A DNA stretch of 64,000 nt from the NCBI RefSeq assembly GCF_003966715.1, contig NZ_AP018907.1, positions 236,001 through 300,000 of the forward strand, in the 5' to 3' direction. The stretch comes from Blastochloris tepida (lineage in GTDB: Bacteria > Pseudomonadota > Alphaproteobacteria > Rhizobiales > Xanthobacteraceae). Made by a program: the position numbers and the translations under genes. Every line of letters starts with the position of its first letter. Position 1 is the stretch's first letter. Shown piece by piece: positions 8,026 through 15,872 of this stretch. The notes under the pieces were generated by a model. That model was not told where the DNA came from. It ran no database searches and saw only the letters and a program-made list of their open reading frames with translations.

Positions 8026-8799
8026 ATGTACGCGATGCTCGATCCCTCCCGCTTCACCGTGTTCGTCACCGGCGCCACCTCCGGCTTCGGCGAGGCGATC
8101 TGCCGCCGGTTCGCCGCGGCCGGGGCCCGCATCGTCGCCTGCGGCCGCCGCGCCGACCGGCTGGAGACGCTCAAGGCCGAGCTGGGCGACCGCTGCCACG
8201 CCTTCGCGCTCGACGTGCGCGACGCCAAGGCGGTGCATGCCGCGGTGGCGGCGCTGCCGGCGCCGTTCGACGAGATCGACGTGTGTGTCGCCAATGCCGG
8301 GCTGGCGCTGGGGCTGGAGCCGGCGCACCAGGCCGATTTCGACGAATGGCAGCAGATGATCGAGACCAACTGCCTGGGCCTCGCCGCCACGGTGCATGCG
8401 GTGCTGCCGGGGATGGTGGCGCGCGGACGGGGTCATGTCGTCACCCTGGGCTCGATTGCCGGCGATCACCCCTACCCCGGGGGCAATGTCTATGGGGCCA
8501 CCAAGGCATTCGTGCGGCTGTTGGCGCAAAATCTGCGCGCCGACCTCGCCGGCACCGGGGTGCGGGCGACCAATATCGAGCCGGGGCTGGCCGAGACCGA
8601 GTTCTCGCTGGTGCGCTTCCGCGGCGATGCCGAGCGGGCAGGGGGCCTCTACCGCGGCGCCGATCCCATCACCGCCGAGGACGTCGCCGAGACGGTGTTC
8701 TGGTCCACCACGATGCCGGCGCACCTCAACATCGTCCGCATGGAGATCATGCCGACCTCGCAGGGCTTCGGCCCGACGGTGGTGAAGCGGCGGGGGTGA
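8026..8799 (+). CDS. Short-chain dehydrogenase, YdfG-like (3-hydroxy acid dehydrogenase)
   Basis: A 257-residue classical SDR oxidoreductase. The cofactor motif TGATSGFGEA is near residue 13, followed by ACGRRADRL (Arg after strand 2 suggests NADP), VCVANAGLALG, and the catalytic YGATK preceded by LGSIAG. The body resembles E. coli YdfG, which oxidises serine, threonine and malonic-semialdehyde-type 3-hydroxy acids; PGGNVYGATKAFVR and NIEPGL are typical of it. The start could be any of three methionines (7990, 8026 or 8035); I chose the middle one. The gene is divergent from otsA and has no operon partner. Cytoplasmic. Confidence 0.85.
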   Translation: MYAMLDPSRFTVFVTGATSGFGEAICRRFAAAGARIVACGRRADRLETLKAELGDRCHAFALDVRDAKAVHAAVAALPAPFDEIDVCVANAGLALGLEPAHQADFDEWQQMIETNCLGLAATVHAVLPGMVARGRGHVVTLGSIAGDHPYPGGNVYGATKAFVRLLAQNLRADLAGTGVRATNIEPGLAETEFSLVRFRGDAERAGGLYRGADPITAEDVAETVFWSTTMPAHLNIVRMEIMPTSQGFGPTVVKRRG

Positions 8800-9280
8800 A
8801 AGAGATGACAGGACGGGGCAGGCGTCCGGCCGGACTCATCGCAGCGGGGAGCCGCGTTCCTTCCCTCTCCCGCAAGGGGCTACGGCATTCACGGATCTGA
8901 TTCTGTGCTGAGCCATCAATGGCTTAATGGACAGGCTGCGGTTGTCTCATCGAGAACGCGGTGGATCGGCAGTTACCGGGGGCCGCAGGATTGAACTCGT
9001 CATGCCCGCGCTTGCAGCCAAGCTTGCGCAGGCTGCATGAATTTGCCTGCGCGGGCATCCACGTCTTGAAAACCTATTTGAAAACAAAGACGTGGATGGC
9101 CGGGACAAGCCCGGCCATGACGACGGCGGGCTTGTGCCAGACGCCGCAGGCGCAAGTCACGCCGAAAGAGATCGCGTTTCGGCTCGATCTCTCTCGGCCC
9201 AGGCGATTCAGATCCATGAATACCATAGCCCGCAAGGGGAGAGGGAAGAAAGGCGCCGCCCCTGTGGGCCGGAACCCGCC
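8800..9280. other. Non-coding stretch made of inverted repeats
   Basis: No convincing gene. The stretch contains a pair of 43-bp imperfect inverted repeats (8861-8903 and 9205-9247) bounding about 300 bases. Inside are a long-loop hairpin (ATCCACGTCTT with AAGACGTGGAT, around 9058-9098) and the hairpin GGCCGGGACAAGCCCGGCC, a repeat form common in Rhizobiales. Confidence 0.65.
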
Positions 9281-10198
9281 TCACACGCCGATCAAGAGCC
9301 CGATCATCAGCAGGCCGCCGAGCACGGCCTGGAACTGGGCGGTGCGGGCGAGAATCGCGTTGAGGCCGCGGCCGATCGGCTCGGCGGCCATGTCGCGGCT
9401 GAGGCTCAGCGCCAAAGGCAGGGCGGTCAGCGTCGCCAGCGGGCCGAACGAGCGGGTCACCACCGCCACGACGACGCCGAACAGGCAGGCGGCGACCAGG
9501 AACAGCCGGTAGAGCCTGCGGGTGGCATCGGGGCCGAGCAGGATGGCCAGCGTGCGGCGGCCGGACGCCGCGTCGCCCTCGCGGTCGCGGTGGTTGTTGA
9601 CCAGCAGCACGGCCGCCGCCGGCAGGCCGATCTGCAGGCCGCAGACGATCGCGGCGAGCGACCACGTGCCGACCATCAGCCAATAGGTGCCGAGCACCGC
9701 CACGCCGCCGAAGAAGGCGAGCACGAACACCTCGCCGAACGGCGAATCGGAGATCGGCCAGGGGCCGCGCGAATAGCAGTAGCCGGCGACGATCGAGGTG
9801 GCGGCGATCACCGCCATCGCCGGGCCGCCGATCGCCACGGCGAGCGCGCCGGCCGCCGCCGCATAGAGGAAGGCGGCATAGGCCATGCGCTTCACGGCGT
9901 CCGGCGCGATCAGGCCGCTCGCGGTCACCCGCGTCGGGCCGATCCGGTCCACGGTGTCGAGGCCGGTCCTGGCGTCGCGCCAGTCATTGAACAGATTGGT
10001 GCCGATCTGGATGGCGAGCGCCGCCGACAGCGCCAGCAGGAACTGCGGCGCAGCGAAGCTGCCGGTGACGGAAAGTGCCGCCGCCGCGCCGGTCAGCACC
10101 GGCACGATGGCCATGGTCAGCGTCTTGGGGCGGATGGCGAGCCACCACGCCGCGGCCGGCGTCGGTGCGGCGCCGGCCGGTCCGCTGCCGGCCGTCAC
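9281..10198 (-). CDS. menA: 1,4-dihydroxy-2-naphthoate polyprenyltransferase (menaquinone synthesis)
   Basis: A 305-residue UbiA-family membrane prenyltransferase. The first Mg/diphosphate site reads NLFNDWRDA with TVDRIGPTRVTASG following, the MenA form rather than UbiA or chlorophyll synthase. The second aspartate-rich site is NNHRDREGDAASGRRTLA. About eight to nine membrane segments are visible. It attaches the polyprenyl chain to 1,4-dihydroxy-2-naphthoate. A GTG start overlaps the bchP stop (GTGA), so it is the last gene of the bchG-transporter-bchP-menA unit. B. viridis uses menaquinone at QA of its reaction centre (known), which gives this placement a clear rationale. BchG-like or UbiA activity is a less likely alternative. 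Confidence 0.87.
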   Translation of the reverse strand: MTAGSGPAGAAPTPAAAWWLAIRPKTLTMAIVPVLTGAAAALSVTGSFAAPQFLLALSAALAIQIGTNLFNDWRDARTGLDTVDRIGPTRVTASGLIAPDAVKRMAYAAFLYAAAAGALAVAIGGPAMAVIAATSIVAGYCYSRGPWPISDSPFGEVFVLAFFGGVAVLGTYWLMVGTWSLAAIVCGLQIGLPAAAVLLVNNHRDREGDAASGRRTLAILLGPDATRRLYRLFLVAACLFGVVVAVVTRSFGPLATLTALPLALSLSRDMAAEPIGRGLNAILARTAQFQAVLGGLLMIGLLIGV

Positions 10199-11385
10199 GG
10201 CCGCACGACGCCGAGCAGGTGGGCGATGTCCTTGAACAGGATCTTGACGTGCGCCGCCGGCTTCTTGCGCACCAGCTCCTTGTTCATATAGGCCTCCCAC
10301 GTCAGCTTCTGGACGTCCTTGTCCTGGCAGATGCTGACGAAGCGCTCGCGCCGCTTGTCGTTGCTGTAGAAGAAGCGCTGCAGCAGGCCGAGGATCCAGA
10401 ACACCCGGCCGTGGTCCTTCATGAAGCGCTTCCTGGCGGTGGCGAGCGCGCGGGCATCGCCGGTGGCGAGGAACTGCTCGACCGCCTCGGCGGCGAGGCG
10501 GCCGCCGGTCATGGCGTAGAAGATGCCTTCGCCCGAGGCCGGCGCCACCACGCCCGCCGCGTCGCCGGCCAGCAGCACGTCGCGGCCATTGTCCCAGCGC
10601 TTGAGCGGATGCAGCGGGATCGGCGCGCCCTCGTGGCGGATCATCTCGCAGCCTTCGAGGCCGGCGCGCTTGCGCAGGATCGCCGTGGCGTCGCGCAGCG
10701 CGAAGCCCTTGTGGGCGGAGCCGACGCCGACGCTGACGGTCGGCCCGTGCGGGAACACCCAGCCGTAGAAGTCGGGCGAGACGTCGCCCTGGTAATAGAC
10801 GTCGCAGCGGCGCGGGTCGTAGGTGCCGGTGCCCGGCTCCGGGGCGTTGATGATCTCGTGATAGGCGAAGACGTAGGGCACCTTGTCGGCGCCCGGCACG
10901 GTCTGGCGCGCCACTTCCGAGCGGGCGCCGTCGGCGCCGATCACCGCATGGGCGCGCACGGCCACCATCTCGCCGCCGCCCTTGGGCTGGTAGCGCACCA
11001 GCGCCACGCCGTCGCTGTCGCGGTCGATGCGCTCGAAGGTGCCGGCGCGGCGCTCGGCGCCGGATTGGGCTGCGCGCTCGCGCAGCCATTCGTCGAAGGT
11101 GGCGCGGTCGACCATGCCGACATAGCCGTCCTCGATCGGCATATCGACTTCCTTGTTCGAGGGCGCCACCATGCGCGCCGCCGTGACCTTGGCGACGATC
11201 TGGGAGTCGGGAATTTCGAAGTCGCGGATCGCGCGCGGCGGAATGGCGCCGCCGCACGGCTTGATGCGGCCGGCCTTGTCCAGCAGCAGCACCGTATGGC
11301 CGCGGCGGGCGAGGTCGGTTGCCGCCGTCGCGCCGGCCGGGCCGCCGCCGACCACCACCACGTCGAAGGTTTCGTGCCCGCTCAT
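10195..11385 (-). CDS. bchP: Geranylgeranyl reductase of bacteriochlorophyll synthesis
   Basis: A 396-residue FAD-dependent reductase that saturates the geranylgeranyl tail of bacteriochlorophyll stepwise to phytyl. The N-terminus FDVVVVGGGPAGATAATDLA is the dinucleotide-binding fold, IKPCGGAIPPRAI is characteristic of BchP/ChlP, and VLLAGDAAGVVAPASGEGI is the second FAD motif. Length matches the family. It follows the BCD transporter gene after a 3-base gap and overlaps menA, so it is co-transcribed with bchG. It works at the membrane after BchG. Reduction of geranylgeranyl diphosphate itself is a possible extra activity. Confidence 0.95.
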   Translation of the reverse strand: MSGHETFDVVVVGGGPAGATAATDLARRGHTVLLLDKAGRIKPCGGAIPPRAIRDFEIPDSQIVAKVTAARMVAPSNKEVDMPIEDGYVGMVDRATFDEWLRERAAQSGAERRAGTFERIDRDSDGVALVRYQPKGGGEMVAVRAHAVIGADGARSEVARQTVPGADKVPYVFAYHEIINAPEPGTGTYDPRRCDVYYQGDVSPDFYGWVFPHGPTVSVGVGSAHKGFALRDATAILRKRAGLEGCEMIRHEGAPIPLHPLKRWDNGRDVLLAGDAAGVVAPASGEGIFYAMTGGRLAAEAVEQFLATGDARALATARKRFMKDHGRVFWILGLLQRFFYSNDKRRERFVSICQDKDVQKLTWEAYMNKELVRKKPAAHVKILFKDIAHLLGVVRP

Positions 11386-11388
11386 GGC

Positions 11389-12735
11389 TCATCCCCTCCC
11401 TGTGCCGGCGGCGAAGCTCTCCTCGCCCGTCCGGACCCGGTCGCGCGCGACCGGCTGATCAAGACCGTGAATCTGAGTTGCGAGAACGGCGGAGACGACG
11501 AACAGCAGCGCTTCCGTCGCGAACACGCCGGTATAGGCGACCACCGGGTCGCCGACGACATAGCGGACGATGTCGACGGCAACCGTGCCGACGAATCCCC
11601 CGAGCCCGAAGGCCAATGCCTGCGAGGCGCCCCACAGGCCCATGCGCACGCCTTCGCGTGAGGCATGACCCTGGCCGGCGAGGCCCATCATCGAGGCGAT
11701 GGCGGCGCCGGCAAAGGCGCCGTTCGCCGCACCGAGCACAAATACCGATGCCCGGAGCGGCCAGCCCGGACCGACCGCACCGGCGGCGACGAGGCTCGCC
11801 AGCGCCGCAGCCGACACCAGACAGCCGCCGACCACCCATTGGCGCATCGAGCCCAGCCAGCCGCGGCAGAGCGACGAGCCGGCGAGCGCCACCGCGATCA
11901 GGCCGGCGAGCACGCCGCTGTGCTGGATGCCGGACAGCTTGGTCGACTCGCCCGGCGTCATGCCGAACACCGCGCCGGCAAACGGCTCCAGGATCAGGTC
12001 CTGGGCGGAATAGGCCAGCATCGACATGAAGAGGAAGATGGTGAAGCGGCGCGCCTCGGGCTCGGCCCACACCTCGGCGAGCGCGACGCGGAAGGGCGGC
12101 TTGGCCTCCGGGGCGGCGGCGGGCGCGGCGGCAGCCTTGCCTTCGAGGCCCCACACGGCGACGACGGCGAGCAGGAAGGCTGCGACCGCGAGGCCCGACG
12201 TGACGGCCACCAGCCGCTCGGGCGAGAACGGATCGAGCAGGCTGCCGGCGACCCCTGCGGTCACCGCGAAGCCGGCGATCATCATGATCCAGACGATGGT
12301 GGCGGCCGGGGCGCGGCGCGGCTCGGCCACGCGCTTGGCCAGCAGCACCAGAAGCGAGGTGCCGGCGGCGCCGACGCCGATGCCGATCAGCGTGAAGGCG
12401 ATGACGGCCAGCGTCACGCCGGCCGTCACATTGGTCGACATCCAGGCGGTGGCGATGGCCGCGCCGATGCCGCCGAGGCCCAGCACCGCCATGCCGCCGA
12501 TGATCCAGGGCGTGCGGCGGCCACCGACATCGGAGCCGTAGCCCCAGCGCGGCCGCAGCGTCTGCAGCGCGTAATGCCACGTGACCAGCGCACCGGGCAG
12601 CATGGCCGGCAGCGCCAGCTCCACCACCATCACCCGGTTCATGGTCGAGGTGGTGAGGACGATGATGGCGCCCAGAGCCGTCTGGACCAGACCAAGGCGG
12701 ACGATGCCGAACCAGCTCAGGGGCTTTGCGATCAT
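11389..12735 (-). CDS. BCD-family (PucC-like) major-facilitator membrane protein
   Basis: A 448-residue polytopic protein with about twelve membrane helices, of the bacteriochlorophyll-delivery (BCD) branch of the major facilitator superfamily. Signature pieces are STMNRVMVVELALPAMLPG near the start, YGSDVGGRRTPWI and, in the second half, MSMLAYSAQDLILEPFAGAVFGM. It is a relative of LhaA further along this window. Genes of this kind between bchG and bchP (the Rhodobacter orf428/bch2 position) are thought to help hand pigment to apoproteins. Its start overlaps the bchG stop by four bases, so expression is coupled. The exact cargo is not shown by the sequence. Confidence 0.88.
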   Translation of the reverse strand: MIAKPLSWFGIVRLGLVQTALGAIIVLTTSTMNRVMVVELALPAMLPGALVTWHYALQTLRPRWGYGSDVGGRRTPWIIGGMAVLGLGGIGAAIATAWMSTNVTAGVTLAVIAFTLIGIGVGAAGTSLLVLLAKRVAEPRRAPAATIVWIMMIAGFAVTAGVAGSLLDPFSPERLVAVTSGLAVAAFLLAVVAVWGLEGKAAAAPAAAPEAKPPFRVALAEVWAEPEARRFTIFLFMSMLAYSAQDLILEPFAGAVFGMTPGESTKLSGIQHSGVLAGLIAVALAGSSLCRGWLGSMRQWVVGGCLVSAAALASLVAAGAVGPGWPLRASVFVLGAANGAFAGAAIASMMGLAGQGHASREGVRMGLWGASQALAFGLGGFVGTVAVDIVRYVVGDPVVAYTGVFATEALLFVVSAVLATQIHGLDQPVARDRVRTGEESFAAGTGRG

Positions 12736-13625
12736 GCGCCCCCCGAGCCGAGCGCGAAGGCGGCTGTCAGCATCCCCAGGACATAGAGTGTGGTGCCGGT
12801 GGCGTTGTACCACGCGGCCTTGCCCTTGGGATCCTTGAGCAGCGGCACCATCAGCACGAACTGGGCCGCCAGCAGCACGGCGACGATGACGGCGTGGACC
12901 GGCCGGTCCCAATAGGCGAGGAGGCCGATCACCACCACCTGCGGCAGCGCCATCACCACGCAGGCGAGGCGGGCGGCGGTGTCCTCGCCCAGCATCACCG
13001 GCAGCGAGCGGACGCCGAGCTTGCGGTCGCCCTCCACCGCCTTGAAGTCGTTGGTGGTCATGATGCCGTGGGCGCCGAAGCTGTAGAGAAAGGCGAGCAG
13101 GATGATCCGCCAGTCCGGCATCACGGCGGCCATCACGGCGGCGCCGGTGAACCAGGGCAGGCCCTCATAGCTCAGCGCCACCGCGCTGTTGCCGAGCCAG
13201 CCATTCTGCTTCAGCCGCACCGGCGGGGCGCTGTAGAGCCAAGCCAGCGCCAGCCCGACCACGGCGGCGCCTAGCACCCACGGCCCCAGCATCGCCGCCA
13301 CCGCCAGCGACAAAGCGGTGCCGGTCATCGCAATATAAAGACCCCAGCGGCCGGGAATGCGGCCCGAGGGGATCGGCCGGTTCGGCTCGTTGATGGCGTC
13401 GACGTGGCGGTCGAACCAGTCGTTGATGGCCTGGCTGGTGGCGCACACCAGCGGACCGGCGAGCACGATGCCCGCCAGGATCACCGGCCAGCGCTCCGAC
13501 GCCGGCAGGCCGGACGAGACCACGCCACAGGCGAAGGCCCACATGGGCGCGAACCATGTGATCGGCTTGAGCAGCTCGAGAACTGCAGCAGGGGTCGGGC
13601 GTTGCATGGCGCGGACACTATTCAT
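12732..13625 (-). CDS. bchG: Bacteriochlorophyll synthase (geranylgeranyltransferase)
   Basis: A 297-residue UbiA-superfamily membrane enzyme that esterifies bacteriochlorophyllide with geranylgeranyl diphosphate. The first diphosphate-binding motif is INDWFDRHVDAINEPNRPIPSG, the chlorophyll-synthase form. The second region reads GIMTTNDFKAVEGDRKLGVRSL. Multiple hydrophobic segments fit an integral membrane enzyme of normal length. Two start codons are possible, six codons apart; the longer one (MNSVRAMQRP) is listed. It is the first gene of the unit followed by the BCD transporter, bchP and menA. ppsR lies just upstream on the same strand. Confidence 0.95.
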   Translation of the reverse strand: MNSVRAMQRPTPAAVLELLKPITWFAPMWAFACGVVSSGLPASERWPVILAGIVLAGPLVCATSQAINDWFDRHVDAINEPNRPIPSGRIPGRWGLYIAMTGTALSLAVAAMLGPWVLGAAVVGLALAWLYSAPPVRLKQNGWLGNSAVALSYEGLPWFTGAAVMAAVMPDWRIILLAFLYSFGAHGIMTTNDFKAVEGDRKLGVRSLPVMLGEDTAARLACVVMALPQVVVIGLLAYWDRPVHAVIVAVLLAAQFVLMVPLLKDPKGKAAWYNATGTTLYVLGMLTAAFALGSGGA

Positions 13626-13759
13626 GACACTTCGGGCCGTCAATTGAACCTGACAGTCGCACAGACCTCGTGCCAGACCGGATGGACGGCGGCACCAGAA
13701 TGGCGGGGGGAAGGGGTGATACGGTTTCCGGCCGATCGAGCCTTCGAACCGTATCCGGG

Positions 13760-15220
13760 TCAGCTCTCCTCGCCCTCCTCGGGGCCAAGGTCGCCCATGC
13801 CGAAGCGGCGCAGCTTGGCATAGAGGCTCTGGCGGCTCAGGCCCAGCATCTGGGCGGCGGAGGCGCGGTTGTCGCCGGTGTGGGTCAGCGCCGCCTCGAT
13901 GCACAGCCGCTCGATCACGTCGGTGGTCTCGCGCACCAGCTCCTTCAGCGAGACGCGGCCGACGAGGCTGGTGAGCTGCTCCACCGAGCGCGGCAGCTGC
14001 TTCTCGCCCGCCGCCTCGCCGGTTTCGGGCCGCCGGGCGTGGCGGATCATGAAGCCGAAGCACGGCTGGTCGCCGGCATTCACCGCCACCGCCGAGATCT
14101 CGACATCCTCGATCGAGCCGAACTCGCCATGCACCACGGTGCTGAAATTGCGCACCGAGCCGTATTCGCGCAGGTTCGCCATCAGCACGTTGAAATCGAC
14201 GGTGTTGCGGCCGAGCCAGCGATCGAGCGGCTCGCCGCGCGCCTGCTCCTCGGTGGCGAGCTGGGCCATGTCGAGGAAGGCGGGGTTGGCGTCGAGGATG
14301 GCGTGGTCGGGCCCGGTGACGACCAGGGCGTCCGGCAGGCTGTCGACCACCTTGAGCAGCTTCGAGCGGGCGCGCGACAGGCCGGGGCCGGGCTCGTTGT
14401 GCAGCGAGGACAGCCGGATCAGGAAATGCGAGGCATTCTCCTGACGGAAGATCGAGGCGGAGACCGAGAACTCCTGCCCGCCATCGGCAAGGCGGGCGCG
14501 CACGTCGTCGGCCCAGCCGGCGCCGCGCACGGCGACCAGCAGGTTCTGCACCGCTGTCGCGCCACTGCTTTCGAACAGCTCGGTGATCGGGCGGCCGACC
14601 AGCCGGCCGGCCGGCACGCCCAGAAGCTGGGCCGCCGCCGGATTGGCCTCGACGATCTTCTGGGTCGAGACATCGACGATCAGCACCGCCTCGGCGGCGA
14701 GGTGGAACAGCAGGCGGTAGCGGGTTTCGGCGTGGCGCAGCCGGGCGTATTCGCGCTCCATCGACTGCTGGGCGGCCACCAGCCGCTGCTGCAGGCTGGC
14801 GATGGTGCGCAGATCGCGGCCGATCGCCACCGCCCGGCCGTCGTCGCCGAGCCGCACCGTCGAGTAGCGCACGAGGAGATTGGTGCCGCGCGGGGCCGGG
14901 TGGCTGATCTCGCGCCAGCGCGGATTGGCGCCGGCAGCCGCCTCCTTGAGAAGCTGCTCGACCTTCGGCCGGCTCTCCAGGCTGACGGTGTCGATCCACT
15001 TCTGGCCCAGCCACTGGCCAAGGCCCTCCTTCTGCAGGTCCTCACTGCCGAAGGAGACGTCCTCGATGACCCCCTCCCGATTGACGATCAGCGCGATGTC
15101 CGCCGCGGCCGCAATCAGCTTCGCCGCCCCGAGCGTGTCGAGCCCGCCGAGCGACTTCTCCGGAGTCTTGAATCGCGATACCGGGGTCAAGTGACCAGTC
15201 AACGTCCCTGATGGGGGCAC
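13760..15220 (-). CDS. ppsR: PpsR/CrtJ-type repressor of photosynthesis genes
   Basis: A 486-residue regulator with an N-terminal segment, PAS domains (about residues 35-140, 160-280 and 285-400) and a C-terminal Fis-type helix-turn-helix with GDNRASAAQMLGLSRQSLYAKLRRFG. PpsR/CrtJ represses bch, crt and puc/puf genes in air by binding TGT-N12-ACA. Only two cysteines are present, one in QPCFGF and one (ERLCIEAA) directly before the DNA-binding helices, where redox regulation has been located in relatives. The neighbour upstream on the same strand is the antirepressor ppaA. A box with perfect TGT-N12-ACA spacing lies before crtE in this window, and near-matches before bchF and bchC. Confidence 0.95.
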   Translation of the reverse strand: MPPSGTLTGHLTPVSRFKTPEKSLGGLDTLGAAKLIAAAADIALIVNREGVIEDVSFGSEDLQKEGLGQWLGQKWIDTVSLESRPKVEQLLKEAAAGANPRWREISHPAPRGTNLLVRYSTVRLGDDGRAVAIGRDLRTIASLQQRLVAAQQSMEREYARLRHAETRYRLLFHLAAEAVLIVDVSTQKIVEANPAAAQLLGVPAGRLVGRPITELFESSGATAVQNLLVAVRGAGWADDVRARLADGGQEFSVSASIFRQENASHFLIRLSSLHNEPGPGLSRARSKLLKVVDSLPDALVVTGPDHAILDANPAFLDMAQLATEEQARGEPLDRWLGRNTVDFNVLMANLREYGSVRNFSTVVHGEFGSIEDVEISAVAVNAGDQPCFGFMIRHARRPETGEAAGEKQLPRSVEQLTSLVGRVSLKELVRETTDVIERLCIEAALTHTGDNRASAAQMLGLSRQSLYAKLRRFGMGDLGPEEGEES

Positions 15221-15410
15221 CCGATCCGACGGCCTCGAGCCGGACGCCCCGCGTTATTGTCTCGCCGCAGTCTCGCCTGCAGAACCGCATTGCCGCTCCT
15301 GCGAAGACTGCGACCACTACGCTGCACAGTGAATGGAACCCGACGCCTCAAACCCAACTGGAAGTCGGAACCCGAAGGGAGCGCGGAACCCGATCGGAAC
15401 CCGACTGGCG

Positions 15411-15504
15411 GAAGATGTCATTCACGGACTCGGCAACCCATCGACCGACACGCCCTGACCTTTGCAGATAGATTTGCCGATGCAAAGGTCAGGTGTGGAC
15501 CAAT
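15411..15504. repeat. Hairpin block, copy 1
   Basis: Contains CGGAAGATGTCATTCACGGA, then a hairpin whose arms are CCTGACCTTTGC and GCAAAGGTCAGG, ending GTGGACCA. It matches copy 2 at 15790-15872 in order and spacing. Confidence 0.65.
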
Positions 15505-15543
15505 CGAGCATCCGTCCCCTTTTTCGAGGCGGACGGACACTGC

Positions 15544-15583
15544 AGCTCTTGAGTCAATTCGGTAGCTCTTGAGTCAATTCGGT
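15544..15583. repeat. Exact 20-bp tandem duplication
   Basis: The 20-base unit AGCTCTTGAGTCAATTCGGT occurs twice, head to tail with no mismatch. No function is apparent. Confidence 0.9.
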
Positions 15584-15587
15584 CTCG

Positions 15588-15637
15588 TTCGCAAAAACCG
15601 GGATCCATTCCTGCGGACAACGGTCGGAGAATGCTCC
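15588..15637. repeat. GCAAAACCGG...AATGCTCC repeat copy
   Basis: Has the words TCGCAAAAACCGGGATCC and GGAGAATGCTCC in the family order, with an extra short insertion. Partial copy. Confidence 0.6.
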
Positions 15638-15670
15638 TGAGCCCCCGCCGATCCGGCTGAACCGGGCGGA

Positions 15671-15755
15671 CGCTCCAAGTCCTTGGTTTATCAAGTTCTT
15701 GGCTTATCGCATCCTCTTTCGCAAAACCGGTCCCCACTCTTGCGGAGAATGCTCC
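15671..15755. repeat. GCAAAACCGG...AATGCTCC repeat copy
   Basis: A fuller copy: CGCTCCAAGTCCTTGG, then TCGCAAAACCGGTCCCCACT, then GCGGAGAATGCTCC. Same order as at 62465-62571. Confidence 0.7.
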
Positions 15756-15789
15756 AGTGGACGAAATCCGACGCTCGGCGCCCACGCGG

Positions 15790-15872
15790 CGGAAAATTTC
15801 ATCCACAGAATCAATAGTTTGTGGGCCGACTTGTCCTGACATTTGCGGATGCGAATGTCAGGGCCGGACCAC
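15790..15872. repeat. Hairpin block, copy 2, ending at the ppaA stop
   Basis: Contains CGGAAAATTTCATCCACAGA, then a hairpin with arms CCTGACATTTGC and GCGAATGTCAGG, ending CCGGACCA. The hairpin lies directly downstream of the ppaA stop on the minus strand and could act as its 3' stem. Confidence 0.65.

Larger units (their letters stand above)
15221..15871. other. Non-coding repeat-rich stretch between ppsR and ppaA
   Basis: No gene is supported in these 650 bases. Present are two diverged copies of a hairpin block, an exact 20-bp tandem duplication, and two copies of the GCAAAACCGG...AATGCTCC repeat, each listed separately. The ppsR promoter should lie at the left end, but no clear -35/-10 pair stands out. 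Confidence 0.7.

Noticed and set aside
9000..9280. Small gene encoding a protein near 9.0-9.5 kb
   Set aside because: Frames here consist of repeat sequence (GGCCGGGACAAGCCCGGCC and neighbours) and extend into menA antisense.
9281..11392. A 703-residue fusion ending in MenA
   Set aside because: The N-terminal half is the wrong frame of bchP; the GTG at 10198 overlapping the bchP stop is the real start.
15221..15871. CRISPR-like array between ppsR and ppaA
   Set aside because: The repeats are diverged, of different kinds and irregularly spaced; no spacer pattern exists.
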